Below are positions 57,098 to 64,000 of a stretch of DNA of 64,000 nt, one piece after another. Within the stretch, counting starts at the first letter, position 1; every line of letters begins with the position of its first letter. Made by a program: the position numbers and the translations under genes. The DNA is taken from assembly GCA_014526335.1 (NCBI GenBank), contig JACTAT010000006.1, positions 5,182,415 through 5,246,414 of the forward strand, in the 5' to 3' direction. Below the pieces are notes generated by a model. It was not told the origin of the DNA. It saw only the letters and a list, made by a program, of their open reading frames with translations, and did no database searches. Source of the DNA: Chrysaora quinquecirrha (taxonomy: Eukaryota; Cnidaria; Scyphozoa; Semaeostomeae; Pelagiidae).

Positions 57098-60000
57098 TAG
57101 CAAGTAAGAAAGCAAGCACTTTTAATTTTTTAGCGCATGTCAAGGGTGCTTGCAGCTGACCAGTTGATGTTGACCTTGAAACTAGTTGAAAACATCTGCT
57201 GGAGTTTAGAACAACCATGGTATGAACGTGTATATAATGAAATACAAATTAATTGATTCAGTATCTGTTTTGTCATACCAGGTCATTCTGAATGCAACAA
57301 AGTCAGAAAAGTTGTCCAGCAATACAAAGATGTTGCAAATGGTTTGAGAACTATAAATGAACACTATCGGCGTGGAAAACTGTTTTATGGAAGCAAGAAA
57401 GATTCTCTTCAGAAAGATTTGCAGCAGTCGTATGAATACATTATAGGAAAGAGTAAGTTGTATATTAAAGTATCAATTAACGTTAAGACATTTCTCAGCC
57501 ATTTCTCAAGATTTTCTCAAGCATGGTATCTTGTATGGGTTTCCAAAACTCTGTGACAAAACACGATTGCAAGTTTCTGGTAATCGCGAATTGTCGCAAA
57601 CATTTGTAATTCCACATCTAAGGTCCTGACCAAGCGATCAAACATTGTTGGTCCAACGTTTGACATTTGCTTGTCAAGCAAAATGTTTGACCGTTTGGCA
57701 ACGTTCAAAAACATTGCTTGTCCACTATATTTTTGCTTGTCAAGCAATGTTTGATCGTTTGGCCGCCTTTCCAACATTGTTTGCAAAACATTTCTTAGCA
57801 ATAAGACGTTCGTGCAATATGGCATGCTTTATACAAACATAAAAGAAATATTGCCTCCTACCCGTGAAACTGAGCAATAATGGTCTTATTGGTTAGAAAT
57901 TCTAGCAACTGCAGCGATATAGCGTTTTTATCTCAAAAATGAAGCAAACTTCTCAGCGGCTAGCTGTGAGTACTTAATTTGTGTGAAGATTTAATATCAC
58001 TACTGGAAAGGGACATTTGAAAGGACATACTGTCTCCATCAATAACTGTCACAAAATTGGTAAAGTAGCTCAAAAATTTTAGGATGGCATTTGCCATGAT
58101 TAAGTGAATCATAGGAAAAAACTATTGCAACAACATTCAGAAACTCTATGCGATCTGAAAAAAGCTCAAGTAGTAGGTTGTGACTAAGGGACTATAAAGA
58201 GACGTATTTTGTTTCGGCCAACAAATAAAATTTCTAAGGGGTTAGAGAGGAGATTATGAAGTTAAAATTTCGGTTGGTCTCACTCAGACCCTATCTTGGT
58301 AGTTGATGCGCTAGACTGTAAAAGGAAGAATCTAAAGACACATATTTCCATTGCGTGAAAAGTTTAGTTTTCGTCAGAATAGTAGAGAGAGAAAGCATTT
58401 TTTTGTTAAGCTAAAACTGCCAAATCTAACGTTAGCTACTTCATTCTGTTGAGCTCAACGTTGTTTAGCTACAAAATATTTTTTTAACTTTGTAGTGAAC
58501 AAAACCTCATTAGCAATGCTGGATCAAAATGGAATGCTTTACTGGTACAAATATACAAAAGCAGGTTAGCTTCCCAATTATTAAGGATTTCTCAATAAGT
58601 TTTGTTCCTGCGACTAAGAATTCTGCTGTCTTATGCAAATAATCTCTTTAAGGTCCCTTACTGCGCCACATCTGCATAGAACGTGGTAGCTTTGTATTTG
58701 TGGCACTTGAATCTCAAGGTCCTATCGGGTCTTATCAGTCTTAGAAGGGATGAAAAACGGAGGCTGGTCCCAAAACCCATTCTTATATCTCCTTCTCGTG
58801 TGTATGTTTATCTCACGATGGCTGTCTGCTTCGTTGTCTTCGCTGCGTCAAAATGATCAGAGACTTATGTAGCTACACAAGGATAAAAACCAGCGAAAGC
58901 AACGAGATTCTATCACATGGCTTCTGTGTTTAGTCCAAGGTTGACATCCTCACTATTGGGTGCTCTTGGTACGTAGGATTATCTCTCTCCTGGGATTAGT
59001 CCTTATTCGACAAACTGGAAAAGGTCCCTGTTTCCAAAAACACGAGTCCAACTAGATTGAAAGGTTTTGCCGAAAAGGTTACACGCAAGATTTGACGTGA
59101 GGATGCAATTGTTGAAATTTCTAGTTATCCCATTGTTTTTGTCCTGTGCACTTTTTCTAAAGAAATCAACTGGAAAACAACTTTTCCCGGTTCCCAGTTC
59201 CTTTTCAATTTTCCCGTTCCCATTCCCTTTCTTGTTCCAGTTTCCACAGAAAAACAGATAATAGAAAATCCAGCTTTAGAAGCAAAAAGTTGCAAAAAAC
59301 AATTTTTGCAAAAACAGAAAGAAGACGACCCGTTGTATGAAAGTGTTCAACTGCAACAAAGCTGTAGGTATTTTGCATTTAAATATCATGATATAACCAA
59401 CATGTTGTAATTTGTTGCAGGATTGAAAGATTACTTTGATACATACGAGAGACAACTCTCTGAACACAACAAAAGAGGCCTGGAATATTGGAGATCAGAT
59501 ATGTCTGCTTTCTTTGATAAAGGAAGATTGTTCAACGAGCTTCACAACGTCGGCCAAAAGGCCTACACTCGCTCAAATATTCCCAAAAAGCATTCGCACG
59601 TTCGCTCATTCAATACTGTTGGAGAGGTACTATACTTTAGTTATTTTGTATCAAAATAAGACTTGACCCAACATTGTTTGTCAAACCGTTAGTCCCTAGC
59701 CAGACGATCAAATATTGTTGGTTGAACATTTTCAGTTTATTTTACATAAAACGTTTGACGATGCAGCTGTCCAACATTTTGGAACAATGACATAACTGCT
59801 AATACGCAAGCAAGAACGCTTTGTTGCTAAGAAATCTTACTAGGTGCTAAAATGTTTCAAGTTATCGAAGTTTGACGATAATAAAAGAAATGTTTGACAA
59901 GGAATGTTGGAAAGGCAGCGAAACGATCAAACATTGCTTGACAAGCAAATTTAAAATGTTTGGCCAACACTGTTTGATCGTTTGGCCAGAGCCTTAATCA

Positions 60001-60380
60001 AACGTTTGAGTTTAAATTTTCTCAACAAACAATGTTTAAAGTTTGGTAACGACACAAACATTGCTTGACAAGCATAAATAAGCAGACTATCGTTGCGCGA
60101 AGTTTTTACAAAACATTTTAGTTTGACGCAAGCTTAAAATGATTGACGAGCATTGTTTTGCAATATGGCATATGTTTGCAGGCAAATTTCAACGAATGTT
60201 TGATCGTTTAGCCATGGTTTTCAAAGTGCTTGCTATCTCAGCATTTGAATTTTTTTGTTTTAGACCATTCGCCGAGTATTGACAAAGCCAGGAGTAACTC
60301 TTGAAGAAGCGAACATGATGATCAACACTGTTGACACACATATGAACCGTCTTCATCAATCCACCTTCACTTGCAACTAA
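38572..60380 (+). CDS. Large secreted protein of unknown family, 18 exons, about 1,620 residues
   Basis: Exons: 38572-38638, 39157-39573, 40198-40847, 41588-41939, 42913-43120, 44620-44801, 45159-45230, 46972-47301, 47971-48123, 49435-49671, 50698-51157, 52535-52808, 53472-53659, 54982-55696, 57282-57452, 58496-58564, 59421-59626, 60264-60380. All splice sites are GT-AG, and phases agree throughout if exon 11 has one base restored. The start ATG 38572 opens a signal peptide (MSKIAEVAILVLIQAACFAS). Residues up to about 1040 look beta-rich; a charged coiled-coil segment follows (about 1050-1130), then a Cys-containing domain and a helical C terminus ending in TCN. No transmembrane segment or catalytic motif is recognised. 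The beta-rich part vaguely recalls lipid-transfer or repeat-built extracellular proteins, but I cannot assign it. Exon 1 could instead end at 38673 (stronger donor) if an undetected small exon follows. Confidence 0.8.
41034..41566. mobile_element. Compound MITE of the AAACGATCAAACATTGTT group
   Basis: A complete unit (41034-41283) is followed by two overlapping partial units that share TTTGGACAGGGCACAAGACA at 41260 and 41400, a local tandem duplication of the element's right half. It ends 22 bp before exon 4 of the large secreted gene. Confidence 0.72.
41588..45230 (+). CDS. Large secreted gene, exons 4-7
   Basis: Exons 41588-41939, 42913-43120, 44620-44801 and 45159-45230 splice in phase (donors G|GTACGA, AAG|GTAAAT, G|GTATGA, G|GTATGT). 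The protein segment has alternating hydrophobic strands and sequons (for example NFNLTE and LNATIS), consistent with secretion. Exon 7 is only 72 bases, and the 20-bp tandem repeat begins about 190 bp downstream. Confidence 0.8.
43695..43955 (+). mobile_element. tRNA-derived SINE
   Basis: The head (about 43701-43769) has pairing ends GTGGCCA/TGGCCAC, an A box TGGCCAAGTG and a B box GGTTCGAATC. A tRNA-unrelated body follows, ending in an A run and a (GCTT)n tail. The T stem is poorly paired, so it is not a functional tRNA. Intron 5 of the large secreted gene. Confidence 0.75.
44137..44575. mobile_element. MITE of the GCGCAAACCGTG group
   Basis: Imperfect inverted ends GGCGAGCGCAAACCGTGCCA and TTGCCACGGTTTGCGCCC enclose many CAACATGTTGG-type palindromes. 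About 440 bp in intron 5 of the large secreted gene; the minus-strand frame through it is not a gene. Confidence 0.72.
45423..46771. repeat. 20-bp minisatellite in intron 7 of the large secreted gene (about 67 units)
   Basis: The unit is AATCTTTCAAGGATACGGCC, with a common variant carrying AGATGCGGCA. Units are head-to-tail with a few short indels. All three forward frames stay open for long stretches because the unit has almost no stop codons in any frame, and the period of 20 makes each frame repeat every 60 bp. The open frames of 150 to 220 residues across it are therefore not evidence of a gene; flanking exons 7 and 8 splice in phase around it. Confidence 0.95.
46972..51157 (+). CDS. Large secreted gene, exons 8-11
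   Basis: Exons 46972-47301, 47971-48123, 49435-49671 and 50698-51157. Exon 8 includes a GTGGGVGLL turn and two Cys (DECPED, NMCHFL). Exon 11 enters in phase 1 (VWKVPDFDIEVEK) and leaves in phase 0 (FSFK), but its two parts are in different frames. The shift is in the T run at 50744-50749, which has six T where seven are needed. Without that base the frame stops at 50757-50759. Confidence 0.78.
47700..47897. mobile_element. MITE fragment of the AAACGATCAAACATTGTT group
   Basis: It has the interior CATGTTTGACGAGCAATG block and a right end TTTGATCGTTTTACCACGG. The left end is degraded. Confidence 0.65.
48470..48790. repeat. Two-unit tandem repeat dense in TGACCT motifs
   Basis: About 140-bp units share TTGACCTTTAGCCTTGATCTT, a CTGACTC block and TTGATCAATGAATGTGG. 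The motif TGACCT/TGACCTTGACC occurs many times. It lies in intron 9 of the large secreted gene. Confidence 0.75.
49649..49990. repeat. Degenerate minisatellite derived from the exon 10 donor site
   Basis: The end of exon 10 with its donor (TTCTGTTGATGAAGGTA) recurs at about 49724, 49789, 49861 and 49933, spaced 65 to 75 bp, each followed by a CTGCAACAT-like segment. The last unit retains GATGAAGGTACG, a usable donor. The copies spread from coding into intronic sequence. Confidence 0.8.
51624..51892. mobile_element. MITE of the AAACGATCAAACATTGTT group, diverged
   Basis: Left end GCCCTAGGCAAGCCATTAAG, right end GTTTGATCACTCGGCCATGG. The interior blocks are recognisable but eroded. Intron 11 of the large secreted gene. 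Confidence 0.65.
51955..52511. mobile_element. MITE bounded by TACACG/GCGTGTA (AAGAAAC subtype)
   Basis: Left TACACGTATCTTTTTATTAT, right TTCTTATAAAAAATGCGTGTA (the last 20 bases complement the left). It holds extra unrelated sequence in the middle and ends 23 bp before exon 12 of the large secreted gene. Confidence 0.65.
52535..55696 (+). CDS. Large secreted gene, exons 12-14: coiled coil and Cys-rich segment
   Basis: Exon 12 (52535-52808) encodes a highly charged helix rich in Glu, Lys and Gln with heptad-like spacing, ending in CIDKCKTG. Exon 13 (53472-53659) has four Cys (DDCLS, LRCMT, VICLLKCE). Exon 14 (54982-55696, 238 residues) begins with another charged helix and then has CLPFRLMF, a HDGTYDVCFNGEF loop and a basic stretch (LDPKERRLMRIAKRK). 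Its acceptor TTCAAAAG is weak but the phase is right. Confidence 0.8.
53728..54815. repeat. About 100-bp minisatellite in intron 13 of the large secreted gene (about 11 units)
   Basis: Each unit has TTCAACAATCTGTTGCA, then a TTTCATCCCTATAATACTGTTGCAA-like block, then GGGCTCCACATAGTAG. Spacing varies from 85 to 106 bp. The short open frames in it are repeat artefacts. Confidence 0.9.
55697..56699. other. Intron 14 of the large secreted gene, left part
   Basis: No gene or clear repeat. A lone B-box-like GGTTCGAATCC near 56053 hints at an eroded tRNA-derived SINE. Confidence 0.35.
56700..57112. repeat. (CAAG)n microsatellite
   Basis: An interrupted tetramer array in intron 14 of the large secreted gene. 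Minus-strand open frames of LLACLLAC repeats are artefacts. Confidence 0.95.
57282..60380 (+). CDS. Large secreted gene, exons 15-18: helical C-terminal domain
   Basis: Exons 57282-57452, 58496-58564, 59421-59626 and 60264-60380 encode a helical domain with RRGKLFYGSKKDSL, an aromatic YWYKYTKAG turn, DYFDTYERQLSEHNKRGLEYW and a tail LTKPGVTLEEA ending in TCN and TAA. Every one of these exons has a counterpart with the same boundaries and phase in the minus-strand paralogue at 62191-63803, which confirms that they are real exons. Confidence 0.87.
57622..57775. mobile_element. MITE of the AAACGATCAAACATTGTT group, short form
   Basis: Left end GTCCTGACCAAGCGATCAAA, right end TGATCGTTTGGCCGCC. 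About 150 bp, lacking the centre. Confidence 0.7.
59690..60222. mobile_element. Two adjacent MITEs of the AAACGATCAAACATTGTT group
   Basis: The first (59690-59996) runs from GTCCCTAGCCAGACGATCAA to GATCGTTTGGCCAGAGCC. The second (59996-60222) follows directly and is more diverged. They fill most of the last intron of the large secreted gene. Confidence 0.7.
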
Positions 60381-60744
60381 ATGCTCATGCTGCAGAATGG
60401 AAAATCGCTTATCAACTAGAATTACTGACAGTCGGACGAACTCGCTGTTCAGTTTATAGAGTTTGAGTTAAATAATAATCATAGATATAGATGACATATG
60501 GGTTTCCAGTCAAATAATACTCGTCTATCTTTGAATATCTTCTACTGTTATGAAATGAATTAACATCGCAAGGGTTTCAAGAATACTATAGGCCTATTCT
60601 ATTAAGGAATCAGTTAACTTGATGTTTAAGTCATGAAATCCATGTACTTGACTATGGGCATGACCCTTCACTAGCTCAGCTCAATATGCTTTCAAGATGG
60701 AAAGGGATGATACTAAATCGAAATGAGTAGCCTTGAAGTTAGAA

Positions 60745-60750
60745 AATAAA
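60745..60750 (+). terminator. Candidate poly(A) signal of the large secreted gene
   Basis: AATAAA lies 365 bases after the stop codon at the start of a tandem-duplicated 3' segment. Confidence 0.4.
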
Positions 60751-61450
60751 AAGCTGTAGTTACTACTTACGATTTCGTCAAGTCAAAGGCAAAAGCAACC
60801 TGGGTTGCTTCTCCATCTGTCTCTCTAATCTCCAATTCTGTTCAGCTCAACCATTACTAAAACATTTCATCTTGATGCAGTGATGCAGAAATCCTACTTT
60901 TTTTGACATTTCTATTGTTTGGCTTCAGTCCCTTGAGGATTCCTTTTGTCTTTATTTGAAGTTAGTGAGCAGTGGTTATACCACGTGACAATGGTTTCTC
61001 TGATTGATCAACCAATCAGACTTTGATAGCAAGAAAGCTCACATGACTGCTGCTACTGTTCTAGAAACGACATAAAAAGGTTTCAAGACAAATAATATTG
61101 GTTTAAGTTTTAAAATAAAAGAAATAAAACAAAAAAGCTGTAGTTACTACTTACTATTTTATCAAGTCAAATACAAGCCGTCTAGATAGGTAGCTTCTCC
61201 AATCTGTCTCTCTAATCTAGTTCAGCTCATCCTGTACCAAAACCTTTCATCTGATAATGCAGTGATGCAGAATGCTTACAGTTTTTGAGATTTCTTTTGT
61301 TTAGCTTTAATCCCTTGAGGATTCCTTTTGTCTTCCTTGTTTCTTTTTATCTCTATTTCAAGTTACTAAGCAGTGGCAATACCACGTGACAATGATTTCT
61401 CTGATTGACCAACCAATCAAATTTCGATAACAAGACAGCATGCTAACTTG
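60748..61450. repeat. Tandem duplication of a roughly 385-bp 3'-flanking segment
   Basis: The segment starting AAGCTGTAGTTACTACTTAC at about 60750 recurs at about 61135. Both units continue through a CTGTCTCTCTAATCT block, a TGATGCAG block and an ATACCACGTGACAATG block. It sits between the two convergent paralogues. Confidence 0.85.
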
Positions 61451-61634
61451 ACTCCGCAATGCTGCTGCTTCTTAATTCCTGCAACTTTTGTGCCAAAACA
61501 GATGTTCTGAAGCAAAATCCTGGGCATCCTAGAGATTTAGTACTTCATTTTAGGCTATAAGCCATGGGCTTTGAGTACTCCATTATAATTGAGAGTCATT
61601 ACCTGAGCCACGGTTATCGCTTTAAACCGAAACT

Positions 61635-61922
61635 AAGGGCCTAACCAAATGATCAAACATTGTTTGTCCAATATTTTAAATTTGCTTTACAACAAATGTT
61701 TGACCGTTTGGCCACGTCCAAAACATTACTCGACAAGCAGAAGTAATAAAATTTGTGGCGTGATGTTTTTGAAAAAGTTCAAAAACCATTCTTGTTTGAA
61801 GCATACAAAAAATGCGGTTGGAGCAATGTTTGTTGACGTGCCTAAACGGTCAAACATTTTGCTTGACAAGCAAATCTCAAATGTTGGACCAACAATCTTT
61901 GATCGTTTGGCCAGGGCTTAAC
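61635..61922. mobile_element. MITE of the AAACGATCAAACATTGTT group, best-preserved copy
   Basis: Left GGGCCTAACCAAATGATCAA and right TTTGATCGTTTGGCCAGGGC form inverted termini of about 30 bp, flanked by short TAA/TTAA sequence. About 288 bp between the two convergent paralogues. Confidence 0.78.
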
Positions 61923-62190
61923 ACAACACCGAGATTGCTCAAAATGTCTGAGCGTCCCGGTATCCAGCATTTCAATTCAAAAGAGCCGCAATAGCGACCA
62001 CTATGGCTTAAGCAATAAATCTAAACATAACAACCATTTGAGATACATACTCTAGGTCAAAGCATTTAATTTTAATAAAAACCTAGAAATTTCCTGGTAA
62101 AAAGCAGTCATCAATACTTTCAGAATACCATTATAAGAAAAAAATCAAAAATCAAAATGGTCTTATCTAGTAACAGGATAAAGCTGCTTT

Positions 62191-63803
62191 CTAAAGGTTT
62201 TCAATGCAACCATGCAACTCTTCAATATCTGGACTTGCTTTTTCGAGTGTAAGTTTTGAGTCCTCTATCAACTCGGCGATTTTCTGAGGAAGTAAAAAAA
62301 AAATTTAATATCATGGCGCAATAACGTCCGGTCATGACAAACGTATTATGATAGAATATATACAGGATATAGATATATATATATATAAAGGAGATAACGA
62401 ATCTCAAAAGGCAATCAGTCTATAATTAACCTACTTGCTTAACTTTACTGAAAGAATCAAATGAAGATCTCTTCATTGCATGTTGAATATTCGATCGTCT
62501 ATAAGCATCATTCCATAGTCTGTCTAATACGTTCGCAATACCATCTGATCCATAGAATCCTCTTAATTCGCCTCTCCAAAGACTTAGACCGAGCTTATTA
62601 TGCTGAGCGAGATGGGCTGAAAAGTCATCTAAATAGTTCTTCATCCCTGCAAGAAAATTGGCTGGTTAGAACGGGGCTAGAACATTGAATCACGTATACC
62701 CTTTAGCTCTACTGGTTGCCAAAAGAGGCTTGATTTTTAAGCTTTTGCGGCACCTTAACCAAACACAAGCCTGTCATGTGCCATACTGGAAATCATCAAT
62801 CTTAAGCTTTAAATGTCTCCAAACATTAAATATCGCAAGTTTCTTAACAACAAGAAGCTGCCTTTCCTCTACAGTCTTGGACAAAATATATTGGAACTGG
62901 GACAGTTTTTAAATCTACTCACATTTTCCCCCCTCCCCATAATACAATATTGTTCATATTTTTTCAATGTGCCGCAATGTAGCACTTGCACCTGCACAAC
63001 ATTGTTCAGGGGGAGAGGGAATGAAAATATTGACCACATGATGAAAAATCGAGAGATATAGGATGTCTGTCACAAGTTCCAAAATTTTTGTCCAGGATTG
63101 TAGTTACAATTGATTCCTTTTTGATCAAACCAATACTGGCAACTTCTTCTTAGAAAAATAAGTCTATCAAATGAAAAGGCAGCTGAAATAATATATTCTT
63201 ACATCAAATAGGATTCTGTTATCTAAGATACTTTGCCATAAGAAATTATACCTGATTTCGTATAATCAAACCAAAAGAACATATCTTTCATTTCTTCTGG
63301 TGCCAGACTCGTAGCATTTGCTGTAAAAAGTATAAATTATAAGTGACGATATTGAGCTGGCTGCATACAATGCTTTATCTTTAGAACAATTAAGGACAGC
63401 ACTAGTGCAGCTGATGCTCAGCCAAAGATAATTTTTTCCACAGACAAGAAGCGCATGTACTAAAATGAAACAATATATCTGTGACTCGTAATTAATAACC
63501 TACATCGTCGTAATCTTAAATAAATAAGGGCCAGGTCGCTAAAGAACAACTGGGAACGTTAGAAAAACAATCTGGCAGCTAACCTCCAGTAATACTGTGG
63601 CTATCTATAGGAGCAACGAACAGGAATCTTACCCATTTTGTAAAGCTCTTCGTGTGATTCTTGTAATTGTTGTTTGATCAAGTTCTGATTTTTATGGAAA
63701 AACATCTTTCCCTTATGATAGTTATTAGCAACATCTCGCACACCAGATATGATATCCCTGTAATGGCTAACGATCTTTCTTGCTTGCAAACATGGGTTTT
63801 TAT
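62191..63803 (-). CDS. Paralogue of the large secreted gene, last four exons, 5' part outside the window
   Basis: Exons on the minus strand: 63803-63633, 63320-63252, 62646-62435, 62283-62191. They align one to one with exons 15-18 of the plus-strand gene. Shared features are HKGKMFFHKNQNL against RRGKLFYGSKKDSL, MFFWFDYTKSG against LYWYKYTKAG, YLDDFSAHLAQHNKLGLSLW against YFDTYERQLSEHNKRGLEYW, and SKLTLEKA against PGVTLEEA. Intron phases (1, 1, 0) are identical. The frame ends at TAG 62191-62193. The two genes are tail-to-tail with about 1.8 kb between stop codons. Upstream exons must lie right of base 64000. Confidence 0.88.
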
Positions 63804-64000
63804 CTAAAAAGAATAAGAAACAACTTATTTTTTCGGAAATTTCAAGTTAAATCATCGACGTAGAAAGCAGAAGCTTTTAATGTACCCTGGGTACTTTTAA
63901 TTCTTCATGAATAAAATCCAAAGGTCACCTGGACGGGACTGTATTAGATAAATTTTCTATTCTCACCCGATGCAAATCTCTGAACTTGTATCTAGGCTAA

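Noticed and set aside
56769..57218. Leu/Ala/Cys-rich hydrophobic frames on the minus strand
   Set aside because: They are translations of the (CAAG)n microsatellite.

Overview
The window reads as nuclear DNA of a metazoan. Genes are broken into short exons by GT-AG introns, introns and spacers are full of small inverted-repeat transposons, tRNA-derived SINE relics and minisatellites, and the recognisable proteins are animal/eukaryotic (EFCAB6, CDC73, a Penelope-like retroelement with a GIY-YIG endonuclease). A non-bilaterian animal such as a cnidarian fits the general texture, but nothing in the sequence proves it.

Region 1 (1 to about 27.4 kb, minus strand) is most of an EFCAB6 gene, a multi-EF-hand axonemal protein. 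I placed 23 coding exons by splice sites and reading phase. The N terminus is at 27428 and the C-terminal part runs off the left edge. One large intron (about 6.0 to 11.9 kb) contains an intronless type II membrane protein gene, possibly a glycosyltransferase-like enzyme, with two decayed partial copies. A tRNA-Pro(UGG) gene lies near 20.3 kb, also inside the EFCAB6 span.

Region 2 (28.3 to 30.0 kb, minus) is an intronless CDC73 (parafibromin, PAF1 complex) gene with a single-base frameshift.

Region 3 (30.46 to 34.84 kb) is one composite Penelope-like insertion bounded by a 12-bp target duplication. It has a decayed reverse transcriptase/GIY-YIG body, one tandem and one inverted terminal copy, and three hammerhead ribozyme motifs.

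Region 4 (about 34.8 to 38.5 kb) is repeat-rich and has no recognisable gene.

Region 5 (38.57 to 60.38 kb, plus) is an 18-exon gene for a predicted secreted protein of about 1,620 residues that I cannot name. Its introns hold several minisatellites. A diverged paralogue of its last four exons lies tail-to-tail on the minus strand (62.19 to 63.80 kb) and runs off the right edge, so this is a local inverted gene family.

Several otherwise intact reading frames (CDC73, exon 11 of the large gene, the second type II copy) are broken by a one-base deletion in or beside an A/T-rich run. This pattern suggests residual homopolymer errors of the assembly at least as much as real gene decay.
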